Assembly: GCA_014058105.1 (NCBI GenBank)
Contig: JACGCM010002669.1
Coordinates: 186,001-250,000 of the forward strand
Source of the DNA: Kingdonia uniflora
Taxonomy: Eukaryota; Streptophyta; Magnoliopsida; Ranunculales; Circaeasteraceae
DNA: 64,000 nt
Reading direction: 5' to 3'
In this document: in pieces, positions 9,790 through 20,530 of the stretch
How positions within the stretch are numbered: position 1 is the stretch's first letter
Layout: the number at the start of each line of letters is the position of its first letter
Program-made: the position numbers and the translations under genes
Notes under the pieces: generated by a model
The model's input: the letters and a program-made list of their open reading frames with translations, nothing else
Told to the model about the DNA's origin: nothing
The model's database searches: none

Positions 9790-10455
9790 ACCTTTGTTAT
9801 TTCCTGAATTATTTCCGTTTAATTTACAAATTTTTTGTTTTATTAATAAGCCGAATTAAAAGGGCAGTATTTTTCAAAAATTCTTTAAAACGTGAATTTT
9901 AAAGTTAAAACGTTTAAAACACGAATTTTTCATTTCTCAAAAAAGCTTTTCCAAAAATACTCCTATATTGAAGGAAAAATAAATAAAAAAATAAAAAAAT
10001 TTACGAATACTAAGAGGCTATAATGATCTATTAATGAAAACTTTAAGAAAAAATAAATATTTTCACATGTTTTGTAAATGATAAATATTAATTAATGAAA
10101 ATACACATACAAATACTATTATTCGAAGTTATTTATGCGAGGTTCATTAATAATTGCGGTAAATAAGAATAAATAGTGGGATAGAATTAGAATTGATCAC
10201 TTGCCGTTCATGATATAACTTAAAACTTGTGTTTATTTTATGGTAAAAGATATAAATTCATATACACGCATGTATACATTCACTGCATTTTTAACCCCCG
10301 AATAATTGAAACAAAACTCTTAAAACTAATATTTTTCGTTATACGTATTATTTTCATTTTGCGATTTATTGACCAAAGTAAAAAAATTAGAAAATGAATA
10401 AATCCCGCATTATTGTTGAACCGTATAAATCCCAAATTCTGAATTGCTAACAAGA
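9790..10455. mobile_element. Unclassified 666-bp AT-rich insertion in the copia RT
   Basis: The copia RT reads continuously as …LEQLDAKT up to here and resumes TFLHDNLD on the other side, so the intervening DNA is an insertion. GTCTTG occurs exactly at both borders (9784-9789 and 10456-10461), a plausible 6-bp target duplication. The ends share a short inverted match (…TTTGTTA at the left; TAACAAGA at the right). The interior is very AT-rich, with poly-A/T runs and no coding potential. It is most likely a MITE or another small non-autonomous DNA element; the family is not determined. Confidence 0.55.
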
Positions 10456-10940
10456 GTCTTGGCATCAAGCTGCTCAAGATGTTAATCTTCAACTGCAACT
10501 GTATTCATCACAACTCAAATAGTAGACATCTTTACAAAAGGAGCAAAGATCTCACCAAAATCAATGCATTCTTTTTACTACAAGCCCTTCACCACAAGTC
10601 TAGCCTTAAATTTCTTCAAACTATCAGATTCCTACTTTAGTCTGTATACCCACTTGTTGTGTAATACTTTCTTCTCTTTCGGTAATCGAACTAAGTTCCA
10701 AGTTCGATTTACTGACAATGACTACATCTCATCATCCATAGCATGCTCCCACTTTCTCTTGGCTTTTACATGTAAAGCCTCATTATAACTTTTTTTAACA
10801 CCATCCGTAAGTAACAAGTGATGTAGGGAGTTAAGGTACCTAGCCAGAGTTTTTGCATTTCTCAACTCCTTTTGAAGTACTATTGGAATGTCTAAATTAT
10901 TTGGTTTTTCGCTTTGATCCAGTGTATCAGACTCAATCAT
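10456..10940 (-). pseudogene. copia reverse transcriptase, N-terminal part
   Basis: From the right the frame reads NEALHVKAKRKWEHAMDDEM, the typical entry to copia RT ('A…S-KW-AM-DEM'). Then, with stops, come HNKWVYRLK, FKARLVVKG, DFGEIFAPFVKMSTI and LEQLDAKT, ending at the insertion border. All segments are in family order. Internal stops (for example after EDEM-type and KMSTI segments) show that it is dead. Confidence 0.75.
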
Positions 10941-11080
10941 AACTTCTTCTTCAGCCTCATGAGAGGGTTCAAATTCAATATCATATTCTGCTACTTCACT
11001 TCAATTCATTTCCATAGGTACTATGAAGTCTTTTTACAAAACTCTCCATTAAATGTAATGTTTTGGCTCCGGATGACTTT

Positions 11081-11960
11081 CTAATTCTTCGTATCCCAAA
11101 GTTGGCACCCAAATTCATCACCGTCATATCCAATGAATATGCACTTTATTGACTTTATATCTAACTTGGTCATTGTATCTAAAGTATCAAGCACATATGT
11201 GGTACAATAAAAAATATGTAAGTATGAAAGGTTTATCTCTTTATCAGTCCATTCTTCTTCAGGCAATCTGAAGTCCAAAGCTGACGAAGGCCCTTTATTT
11301 ATCAAGTACGTTGCCGTACTAACCGTATCCGCCCAAAAACATTTTGACAATCATGCGTTGAGCCTCATACTCTTCGCTCGTTTCTTTATGGTTCAGTCAT
11401 GCGTTTTGTAATACCATTTTGATATGCTGTTCCAGGAATAGTCTTATGTCGCCTAATCCCATTTGATGTACAAAAGTTTTTAAACTTGTCACTACAGTAC
11501 TCGCCCCCATTATCTGACCTAAGGCACTTCAGTTTTAAGCCGGTTTTTATTTCAACTAGAGCCTATCACTTCATGAACTTGTTAAACACATCCGATTTGT
11601 TCTTCACAAAGTAGACCCCACAGTTTATGAGTAGCGTCATCGATGAAAGTAACATAATAATGAGAACTACCAAGAGAAGATACCTTGGTTGGCTCCCCAT
11701 ACATCTGTATGAGCAAGATTCAGCTTTTCAGATTTCCTCGACCTTCTGATTTTAGCAAAACTAACCTTCTTCTGCTTTACAAGGATATACTACTCATAAA
11801 ACTTACGATCAACCTCGTTAAGACCCTCTAGGTTTCCTTTGGTAACCATCATCTTCATCCCTTTCTCACTCATGTAACCGAGCCGCTTGTGCCAAGTACT
11901 TGTATCAATCACCAAAGTGGTTGTACAAATAATAACAATTGTGCCTTATGTTGTATATAA
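11081..11960 (-). pseudogene. copia integrase, decayed
   Basis: The open part 11350-11081 reads FWADTVSTATYLINKGPSSA and KCIFIGYDGDEFGCQLWD, matching the family 'FWAEAV-TA-YLINR-P' and 'C-FLGY…GYRLWD' segments. Further upstream the translation shows integrase-core pieces in several frames with stops. It lies between protease and RT as expected for copia. No intact catalytic triad can be read. Confidence 0.7.
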
Positions 11961-12084
11961 TATTCCTTGCCTTAATCCCTGAGCTACTAACATAGCTTCC
12001 TTTATAACCTTCTGGAAATTATCACCAAAGGTACTTTTATATCTACCATCATCCACCAATTAGTTAACCGAGATAAGGTTACCC

Positions 12085-12678
12085 TCAATTTAGATACTTC
12101 AAAATTAACTTTGTCCCCGAAGGTAACTTCAACTTAACATTTCCCTTTCCTGTAATATTACACGCATTCTTGTATGCAAGGAAGACCATACCAAAGTCAC
12201 CTTTAATAATATTGGTTAGGAAACCTATGTTTGCAGTAACATAAAAGTATGCACCCGAATCAACTATCCATGACTCGTTAACATCGTCTCGTGAAAGAAG
12301 TAATGCCTCATCAGAATTAACCTCATCAGTGAGGTTCATTATATCTTTCTCCCCATCATGATTTTTCTTGGAAGAGTTGCAATCACGCCTGAAGTAACCA
12401 CCGTTCTTTTCACAGGTCCAACTCGTACTGGGTAGCCTGAACTTTCCCCTTAACTGCGAATGACCTCTTATATTCTTTGACCCCTTTCTAAAGGATCGCC
12501 CTCTTTCCTCAACGTTTAACGCATTACCGTTTAAACTCGAAGAGGGATTTAGAGTCTTATACCTATTCTCTTCACTCATAATCAACAAGGTTGTAGTATC
12601 AAATTTAATTGTTTCCTTCCTCGATGAATTTTTCACTATAGTAATAAACCTTTCCCAACTCTCAGGCATCTGCCTCAA
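12085..12678 (-). pseudogene. copia gag C-terminus and aspartic protease
   Basis: A 197-codon open stretch. Residues ~75-105 are basic and lead to a degenerate zinc knuckle (CEKNGGYFRRDC; the expected first Cys pair and the His are altered). Residues ~137-150 contain WIVDSGAYFYVT, the copia protease active site 'W-DSGAS-H', with D, S, G and A kept. The end, GKGNVKLKLPSGTKLIL, fits the family 'G-G-V-L-L-G' tail. It is in line with the gag block at 12693-13124, with a frameshift or stop between them. Confidence 0.75.
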
Positions 12679-12692
12679 AAGAGCTCATGATC

Positions 12693-13124
12693 TCACTCCT
12701 CGGTGAAAGTAATTTTCACAGATTCTAACTGACCATGAATTGTATTGAACTCACTAATGTGAGCTTGTACACTACCATTTTCCTTCATCTTTAAAGAAAG
12801 CAAGCAGCGTAATAAATGTACCATATTTGCGCTGGAGGGTTCCAAGTACATAGAGGATAATACCTCCATCAACTCCTTCATTGTCTCAACTTTGGATATC
12901 ATATGTAGAATCTGAGATGATAATGTCAGCCTAATGTTTCTAGGTACCTTGCGATCCAAGCGCGCCTACTTTACAGTATTATAATCTTTCAACTTCATCT
13001 TAATCCTACCCAGTGATAAGTCAAGATCCTTCTGATAGAGATATTCTTCCAGCTACATCTTCTATACTTCAAAATTTGAACCATTGAACTTCGCGATCCT
13101 TAATTTCTCATCATCGGCTATCAT
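12693..13124 (-). pseudogene. copia gag N-terminal region
   Basis: The likely start ATG is at 13124-13122 and reads MIADDEKLRIAKFNGSNF, the typical 'F-G-N-F--W' opening of Tork-type gag. In-frame stops follow, then the open stretch 12959-12693 (RNIRLTLSSQILHMISKVET, AHISEFNTIHGQL) matches the conserved 'I-L-L…V-TA-E-W--L' and 'H---F--I---L' parts. It lies just downstream of the primer site, so this is the element's first product. Confidence 0.75.
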
Positions 13125-13146
13125 TTTTCACCACACAAGCTCAAAA

Positions 13147-13164
13147 CCTAGCACTCTGATACCA
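13147..13164 (-). other. Primer binding site for initiator tRNA-Met (copia)
   Basis: Reverse strand TGGTATCAGAGTGCTAGG, two bases from the LTR end. It complements the 3' end of plant initiator tRNA-Met over the first twelve bases. Confidence 0.9.
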
Positions 13165-13166
13165 GT

Positions 13167-13926
13167 TGTTGAGAATTGAGGTAGCTAATCCCAATTCTGT
13201 AACAAAAACAAAATGTAGAAATTGCCAAACAAGAAATTAATCAAATAAAGAGCAAACACAAAGATAAAATTTACCTAGAGGTAGGAAGTAGAAAACCCTT
13301 TTGGATGGAAAACCACTCCTCACAAATAATCTACTATCAATTAAACAAGTTACAATTAATCTCTCGAGCTCCTCAGAAGCTTTAATGAATCTCTTAAACC
13401 CTAGTTTTCTCTCTAGAAATAAACTCACCTTAGATAGTCAAAGAAATACTCTAAGTATCCCTTATATACCTTGAATGACATTACATGTGTTAGGGCTCAA
13501 AGCATAAATTACGAGGCAAACAAATGACCACACCTTTACTTCAAATAATTGAGAATGCATGGTTTATTTGAACAGAGACTAAAGTCTATTTGAATAGACC
13601 TCTGTCTAAGACCTCTGCTCGAGTAGAAAATAAAGTCTATTCGAACAGACCTCTGTCTGAGACCTATGTTTAAATAAAGACTAAAGTCTATTCGAATAGA
13701 CCACTACCTGAGACTTATATTCGAATAGAGACAAAAGCCTTTTCGAATAGAGAGGTTTCTGCCTCTTCTTTTTAAACAGACTAAAGTATGTTCAAGCAAA
13801 ACACTAAAAAATTACCCGAATGATCTTTTCCTTCGTCCATGACCTTCGTTTATCCCACGAACGTAATAAACTTCCCCAAAACTAATTTGAATTCATTACT
13901 TAACACAACATAATTAATTGTCAACA
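13167..13926 (-). repeat. 5' LTR of the copia element
   Basis: 760 bp, + strand TGTTGAGAATTG…AATTGTCAACA, with terminal inverted repeats TGTTGA/TCAACA. A TATA box GGTATATAAGGG (reverse strand, 13461-13470) lies downstream of a TTCGAA palindrome cluster (13561-13760). The partner LTR is not in the window. Confidence 0.85.
13561..13760 (-). promoter_or_regulatory. TTCGAA palindrome cluster in the copia LTR U3
   Basis: Roughly seven repeats built on TCTATTCGAATAGAC or variants (TATTTGAACA, CTCGAGTAG, TATTCGAACA), spaced ~35-50 bp and partly linked by a conserved AGACTTTAGTCT-like spacer. It lies ~90 bp upstream of the TATA box in the element's own direction. The position resembles the repeated U3 enhancer boxes known from stress-responsive copia elements. 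An enhancer function here is inference. Confidence 0.55.
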
Positions 13927-14749
13927 AATTAACTTATAGTAATAGTGTTTGTTTATGAGAGATCTTGTTCATATCTCGTAGGGCCTAAAGTAATTATCTA
14001 TGCAGATCCTATTACATTTAATAACACCATTTCTCAAAGAGAGATACTAAGTGCAACTCATATTGTAGAATATTACTCTGTCAATAGTTTGATTTTAAGA
14101 TTTGAGATAATAATGGTGTTAAAATGTTGTTGACCACATTTTAAGTTATTCTTGTTGCACGTTGTTATTTATTAGAAGATATCTAATTCAAAGTGCGTCA
14201 TATTGAAAAGTGAATTGATACATACTTGTTTTCCCCCTAAATTATTAAGGCCTCAATTTATTCATTTCATATGATCATAATTTGATAAAATGTGTGTTAC
14301 GAATTGGGTATAAAATAGTCCACTAAAGCATGCATAAACATGAGCATTGCCAAAATGTTCATGCATTTGTGGATCCTTGGTGTTAACCTAGCTGGATTTA
14401 GGCCTCCCATTAAAAATATAAGCATCCCCAAATCTTTCATGCTTGTTTATGCTAACCCGAGCCCTCATTGGCCCTCATATCCATCTTTGAGTTATGATCT
14501 CTTTGATGTTTTTATTTTTGCTTTAAGATTAAAAACTATTTCTTGAATGGCACTGAATGTTAAACCCAGTTTGCACCATAGAATATTCTGCAAAGGTATC
14601 ATTGGCAACCCATGGTGAAAGATAAGATCAAAGTAAGAGAGTAAAAAGTCTTAAGAATCTTTTGGATATCCCAAATTAATATCGTGACAAGATTAAGCTA
14701 ACACAAAAAAAGTCTTGCAAGCTTTGATTAAACTTTTTTTTTTCGATTG
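13927..14749. other. Unassigned 0.8-kb spacer
   Basis: AT-rich DNA between the copia LTR and the Tat-type remnant. Short frames at 13945-14133 and 14340-14546 have no recognisable content. No repeat ends, tRNA or promoter could be identified. Confidence 0.3.
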
Positions 14750-15560
14750 AGCAACTTTATGAAGGCCCGCTTGCTGATTAGGTGGCCGAGGAACTTTCCC
14801 GACGATACTCAAAACAGGCACTTTTCTGGATTGATCTTCATTTTGTTATACCAAAGTATTACAAATACTTTGGTGAGGTCTCAAATGTGATTGTCTTTCT
14901 TAAAGCTCTTGCAAAGCATATCATCTATATAAACCTTGACTGTCTTCCCTAGAAGAGGTTTGAACATATTGGTGACGAGCCTTTGATAGGGCACGTCTGT
15001 ATTTTTTAGCCCGAATGGCATACATTAAAGTGAAATGAGCCATGTTCTGTGATAAAGGTAGTCTTATTTTGGACGGCTGGTAGGAGAACTACTTGGTTGT
15101 AACCCGAAGCTTCGTCCATCATATATAGTCACTCATGTCCTACGATGAAGTCAAGGAGTATTGCAATCTTTGGTAGAGGAAAACTATCCTTTGGTATATG
15201 CTTATTGGGAACTAAAAATCTATGCATACCTTGATCCTCCCTTTTTTTGGTACTGCAATGATATTCGAGATCTAGTTAGTGTACTTGATTTCTCTAGTGA
15301 ATTCTACTTTGGTGTTTACTACTTCTTAAAGTTTGGGAGATAAGGTTTACTTCTTTTGTTTAATTACTGCATAATTTTTGTCCAGGTTGAGTCAATGACA
15401 TGCTAGGGTGGGATTGACACCTGGCATATCCCAAAAAGTTTAAACAACATATTTGTTTTCTCAAAGAAAATTTACCAAAGCTTGCTTTTGTTCTTCAGTT
15501 AATGAGCTTACGATGTAAGTTAATCTTCCGATATCATTGAGTTCTATATATTTGGCAGGT
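14750..15560 (-). pseudogene. Tat-type gypsy reverse transcriptase remnant
   Basis: Read from the right: IVPVPKKG-like entry near 15265, a broken palm region, MPFGLKN near 15020 (family 'MPFGLKNAGATYQR'), VYIDDMLCKSFK near 14930 (catalytic Y-DD preserved), then KMKINPEKCLF and SSGKFLGHLIS near 14800. At least six stops and several frameshifts separate these segments. It clearly descends from a gypsy RT and cannot be functional. Confidence 0.7.
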
Positions 15561-15869
15561 TCAATTATGGGTTTATCCATTGTAACAAGCTGAGGTTCGG
15601 GAAGTGCGAGGTGTTGTAATTGCTACGCTTTTACCAGTTTCTAGGTTTAATCTCTGGGTGCTCGCATGATCAAGCTAAACGTTGGGACCCCTTCATGTCA
15701 TAGGTTATGTCCAAAGTTGTGAAGTGTAATACTTGATGGTAATTCGAGGGTATTGCCTACATAGTATGAAGCCAGTTATGCACTATGTTCTCAGGAATTA
15801 TAATTTTTTGTGTACGACTAGGATGCTTGTTTGCAAGATTATTGGTCCTGCTGTTACTGGGTGGCTTAT

Positions 15870-16079
15870 TCAGCCAATTGTTACTTCTGTGGCGCCGTTG
15901 AATCCTTTCAATTTGACATTTCCTAGAGTTATATGATCTATTATTTTCATCTTTTCGATGATCTTTAGAAATACAATATTTGTTGCACTGCCATTGTTGA
16001 CAAGCATCATGTGCAATATTGCGTGCTTGAATATCAGCGTGATGACCAATGGGTTGGAGTGGGTGAAAATTGCATGCAA
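15870..16079 (-). pseudogene. Tat-type gypsy protease remnant
   Basis: The 69-aa frame reads HSNPLVITLIFKHA, MMLVNNGSATNIVFLKIIEK and GNVKLKGFNGATEVTIG. It aligns with the Tat protease pattern 'H-DPLVI--…-LVDTGSS-DI-F…L-GF-GE…G'. The catalytic DTG is NNG, so the aspartate is lost. It sits between gag and RT remnants on the same strand. Confidence 0.65.
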
Positions 16080-16917
16080 GACATCATATTTGAGGAAGGA
16101 AATGTCGTCAGGTTAAGGTTGTTGGATCGACTCGAGCAAGAATACATGGAATTTATATTGGTAAATAAGCTTGTAGTAGTCTTTTATTTGTTTCCTCTTG
16201 CTGTGGCTTGTGGGTGTGACCACTGTCGATGTTATTAACTTACATCATGTTCGCTTGAAATATTCACACCTCTTTTACTCCATTGCCTTATCCTTCATTT
16301 GTTTTGCGATACAAACCATCAAGATATCCTTGAACGCCTTCGATATATTTGTTTAACCTTTTAGCCTTAAATATTATTTTCAGTGATCATTGCAAGGTAG
16401 AACATCGATTTTTTATGTGATAATGACATTTGTGGTTGTAACAATAGGATTCATCTTTTATCACTTTGATAGGGTAAGGGGCTTACCATATTGGGTATGC
16501 TTGAATGATGTGGTAAATGCTTCCAATCTTGACCTTCATCTTAGGCACGATCGACATCGGTCTCTTCTTTCAAGGTATCTCCATTTGATCTTCTTGTGTG
16601 TTCCTCTTTCTATTGTCAACTATATTGTGAACATGAGTGATCATTATTGTATTGGCTGGCCTTGGCTTGCTTTGATGGTTGTTTTGGTTTGGCCTTTGTC
16701 TATTATTATCTCAGATATGTTCAAGGTCAATGTAACCATTTACCCACGAGAACATTTCTTTGAACATTCTTGGCCCCTGGATGATGATGTATTACATTAC
16801 TTGATAGTTGTCGGGCAGTGCATTTGAGTAGGCTTGGACAACATTCGTGGAATCTAAGTTCTCAATCTTTCAGGATTCATCAAGGAATCTCATGGCAAAA
16901 ACTTTGATTGTTTTATT

Positions 16918-17284
16918 CTACCCTTTTCTTATGTTGAATAAAATGTCGACTCGTTGATATTTGTTGAAGGTGTGGTTACAAACAAAAAGTTCAGATAGTT
17001 CTTTGAAGCTTCGAATTGAATCGCTTGGTTGATTGTGATACCATTTGAGTGGGCCACCGGTTAAGCTGGCTAGAAACATTCTACAGAGAATGTGGTTCAA
17101 GGGGGCATGTAGGCTTAATAAGTTTTGAAACTCGAGGATGTGAGATTGCGGGTTGGCATTTTTGTAATTTTTGAATCTTTGGCACATGAAAGCTTAATGG
17201 GGCCTCGATTGCTAAGAGCTCCTTACATATTGGGTTATTGAGTCTACCCCAGGAGTTGGGGGATGGGCTCGACCTCGAATGCAT
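16918..17284 (-). pseudogene. Tat-type gypsy gag remnant
   Basis: The frame at 17187-16918 reads MCRVF-like CRMFLASLTGGPLKWYHNQP and SIRSFKELSELFVCNHTFNK, matching the retrotransposon gag domain 'C--F--SL-G-A--W---L--GSI-SF--L---F---F'. An overlapping frame (17284-17081) carries a few more upstream residues. It is truncated on the N-terminal side and isolated by stops from the protease. Confidence 0.65.
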
Positions 17285-17897
17285 TATAACTTTGATCTTT
17301 TGATCGAGCTCTTTTTGGGTTACATATATTGCCCGAGGCAGGGAGCATCCTTTGTAGCTTGATAAATGTCAAATTCATACATTTTAATATACCTAAAGTA
17401 ACTCAGTTTGACCATCTTGAGTTTCTAATAAGTGTGACTAATCCATGTGCTTTATATTTTCTAGATTCCAGACCCTCCTAAGATAACTTAGTGCAAAATA
17501 AGAGTTAAAAGCCTTAAGAAGCCTTCTATAAGCACTCCTTATTCCATAAACATTTTAACGAACTAAAGCACTACTAAAACACAATAGATCCATCTTGAAG
17601 CTACTCAAAGTGTCAGAGATAAGTTCCAGTAGTTTAGACATTTTTTAGTCTCTATGGAATGTCAAAATTCATTATGCATGTTCCTAAGCTGGAGGTGGAG
17701 TTGGTTTAGTGAAAGCGTCACTCATCTTGTTGAGTAGGCTTGTTTACGAATTGATAACAGTTAGGGTAGTGGTACTAGGGTCTAACTCAAGAAGTCCTCC
17801 TTTCTTAGGCCCACTCATTCTTTGAGCAGGGTAGTCTTTTTCTTATGAGTTTTCTTCTATGGCTTTAAGAAGTTCCCGTGCGCTTGTTGCCATAGAT

Positions 17898-18377
17898 CTA
17901 GTCTATCATGCGGGTACTTAAGTAAGCGACTCCTGTATCCCTCTCCATTGTCATAGAAATGTTATCTTCTTTTGGAGAGAAAGTGTGAATTTCGGTAGGT
18001 AAAAGTTTTGTTTTGCGATTAGGGAAGAATTTCTTCAAGACTATCTTTTGTAACATCTTAAAAGTGGTGATGGTTCCTGGGGGTAGAGAGTGTAGCCAAA
18101 TCTTGGCCTTATCCTTGAGGGAAAAGAGAAAGAGGTGCAGCTCCGCAGAGTCATTTGTGCAATCTTTGTGGTAAAGTGCAGTGCAAAGCTCCTTAAACTT
18201 GGTGAGGTGAAGATAAGGATCATCACGATCGTGACCGTGAAAAGAAAGTAAGGCGTTGATAATGCTAATTTTTAGCTTGAATTGTTGCGCTCCGGTAGAA
18301 AGCTTAGGCAAAGCAATATAGGAGGGGTTTATCCGGGGTATATTACTGGAATATTCGGCTAGGGTTTTTCTAGCCAT
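17898..18377 (-). pseudogene. Athila-type gag fragment, copy 1
   Basis: A 159-codon open stretch starting MARKTLAEYSS. The wording LLSFHGHDRDDPYLHLTKFK, FLFSLKDKAKIWLHSLPPGT and LKKFFPNRKT matches Athila gag ('F-G--NEDPY-HL--F', 'FPFSL-D-AK-WL-SLPP-SI', 'FL-KFFP--KT'). After ~130 residues the frame drifts (NISMTMERDTG), and the family-typical 'FKDLL--CPHHG' segment is lost, apparently through an indel. It continues degenerately to ~17660. The same gag occurs at 34744-35336. Confidence 0.8.
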
Positions 18378-19186
18378 TAGTTTGGCTCGTTCTAGCAGAT
18401 GTTGCCATTTATCCCAACCACGTATTTTTCTTGCTATCGTGGAGTAAACTAACGGTGGGTTTTTGCGATTTAAATGGTTTCCCTCGTGCGACCAACTTCT
18501 AATAAACTAATTACCTAACCTAGTGGTCCTAACTATTTATTTGCTAAATATTAGTAATTAATAGGATAACACACTACTACTCTTATTATTAATATTAATA
18601 ATAAAGGGCTAGTGTTACGCTAATAAATATATATTAATATTAGATAACCTATCTTAGGAACTAATTAAATTATGTTATCTTTTTTTTGTATTTTTATATT
18701 TTTTGTTTAAAATAAAAATAAAGAGGTCAAGTTTTAGCCTATACTTGAGTGCAATAACCTTTAAACCCTTTTTTTATCGCTTTTGTCAGAGAAATTTATC
18801 TTTGAAGAGTAAAAGCGGAGAGGTATGTTACAGAGATTGATTTATCCAGCAACTTGAGAGAACAAAAATAATACACTAATAAGAGATTATATCTAACTAA
18901 GGTCAGGGGAACAAAACCTAAAAATATGAGAATCAGGGGAGCTTAGTGGCCAACCGATTGCTGGTGGTAAGCCTTTGGATGGTGACTATCACTGGTTATC
19001 AGGACTCCTGTTTCCTTAAATTTTTATTGTGTGTTCCTGAGGTCAATCAAATTATTATCCTAAGTCAATTGTACCGATTTCTTAATCTAATAGAGACATT
19101 TTTAGCCTACAAAAACCTATAAATTAAAGATATCCTACGTTAAACCTAATTTACAATTTCTATCTAACCTAGAAATTACAATTACC

Positions 19187-19204
19187 TCCCCGACAACGAC
19201 GCCA
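19187..19204 (-). other. Athila primer binding site (tRNA-Asp type), copy 1
   Basis: Reverse strand TGGCGTCGTTGTCGGGGA, two bases from the LTR end, closely complementary to plant tRNA-Asp 3' end with one substitution. The equivalent site in copy 2 is at 36141-36158. Confidence 0.8.
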
Positions 19205-19206
19205 TT

Positions 19207-20513
19207 TGATAGACTGTCGTTAGTCTAGTCAAAATCCGACTTACTAATTAATGTAGTAAAAGGGAAAGTAGGGTATCTATCCACGGAGATGTACCTTATT
19301 TTAGGATAAACTAAAATCTAGGGGAAATGGGGTTTGTTTAGTCGGACTTATACGTTTAATCTAGTTATTGAAATTTATATATTAAGGGTAACTAGACCTT
19401 CAGAATCTACTCTATATTAGTATACTAGGGTTTAATTTAATAGGTTTTTGGTCCTTTCCTTGAATTCTCACTTATGAATCGAATTTAGGGGGTTTAGATT
19501 TTTTTTCTTTTAGAATTTTTTCTTATCTCTCTGCAAATAACAGATCATAAAGCCTTAATATGTCAAGATCTAAACCCAAATCCTAGGTTGCTGACCTAGG
19601 GCTTAATCCTCCTTTTTCGAAAGCCAAAATAACGCCTAGGTCTAGAGGTCACTATGTAGACTGAGAAACCAATTCCGTATTCTAAACACCAATCTCTCTT
19701 CCAGGTTAGATTTTTTTTCCTCATCCCCTATGTTGTCTAGTTCAGAAGAGTTGAAGAATAACCCTAAAGAGCTATGAAAAACCTCTATGTCAAACCTATT
19801 ACCTACAAGAAAAACCTAACACACATCTATAGAGCTTCCTCCTCAAATCTAGTCTGAGGGAATTAACACTGCAACATCTTAATAATCATAAATAATTGAA
19901 GAACAAAATCTAACTTTCATTAAATCCTAAAACTAAGTTTAAAGATACAAACTTATTTTTCAAGCTCACCAAAACTCTATAAAAATGAAAAGTAGATTTG
20001 AAGAGGAAGAATAGATATTAAATAGGAAAACCCTGATCTTAAAATGTCTTAACTGCCCCTCTATGTTCTCCAACAGTGAAAGTTGGGCATTTGATAAAAA
20101 AATTTCTTTTATCAAACTACCTCGGGATGTGTGCCAAAAGATTGCTAATTTAGACCATCGATGGTTGGTGATCACCGGTGGGTGGTGGCCAGAATCTTCC
20201 CCCTTATAGGGTTCTTCTTTGTTTGCCTTGTAGATTGCTTGTCTCAGTGATGACTTTGGTTTTTTGAGATCTCTAATAGCCCAATTCTGACTGAAACTGA
20301 TATACTAAATTTTTGGAATTCCTTAGTGTGGTTCTTGAGTCATTTTGGCTGTGATTTGACTATTTTATTATAAAATTAACTCCAGTAGAGTGGAGAATCA
20401 GAAAATGAGGTAACTGGGCAATAATTAAACAGAAATGGTTTCAAGACAGCAAAAAATAACTGTAAGAGGGGTATAAATTCTTCACAAATATTTTCTTATT
20501 ACATGCCCCCAAA
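19207..20513 (-). repeat. Athila LTR, copy 1
   Basis: 1307 bp, + strand TGATAGACTG…TTATTACA. It is bounded on the left by the tRNA-Asp primer site and on the right by a purine tract (reverse strand GGCAAGTTTGGGGGCA), so both borders carry internal-region signals. It aligns with 36161-36985 plus 40246-40414 of copy 2. Confidence 0.75.
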
Positions 20514-20530
20514 CTTGCCTTTTTGCACAT
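20514..20530 (-). other. Polypurine tract on the right side of the Athila LTR
   Basis: Reverse strand AAGTTTGGGGGCA immediately precedes the LTR start TGTAATAAG. It is the expected plus-strand priming site for an element lying to the right. Confidence 0.6.

Larger units (their letters stand above)
8787..13926 (-). mobile_element. Ty1/copia retrotransposon, decayed, 3' end missing
   Basis: Reverse-strand order from the right is LTR (13926-13167), iMet primer site, gag, protease, integrase, RT, RNase H, cut off at about 8787 where the outer LTR begins. The domain order protease-integrase-RT-RNase H is diagnostic for copia. Many stops and frameshifts make it inactive. A 666-bp insertion splits the RT (9790-10455). 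The RT/RNase H wording (SLMYAMIYTGLDIAQAMGV, ISRYMSNPFKEHW) is of the Tork/Tnt1-like type. Its left LTR would lie beyond the left edge if the outer element inserted into it. Confidence 0.85.
14750..17290 (-). mobile_element. Decayed Tat/Retand-type Ty3/gypsy retrotransposon
   Basis: Reverse-strand pieces occur in gypsy order from right to left: gag (17284-16918), protease (16079-15870), RT (15560-14750). All frames are broken by stops and frameshifts. No LTR or primer site could be found for it, and the right side gives way to Athila sequence at about 17660. RT wording such as VYIDDMLCKSFKKDNHI and NPEKCLF…SSGKFLGHLIS is characteristic of the Tat branch. Confidence 0.7.

Noticed and set aside
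16390..16827. 145-aa + strand ORF with hydrophobic stretches
   Set aside because: It lies within the reverse-strand Tat-type remnant between protease and gag. Its membrane-like look comes from T-rich DNA.
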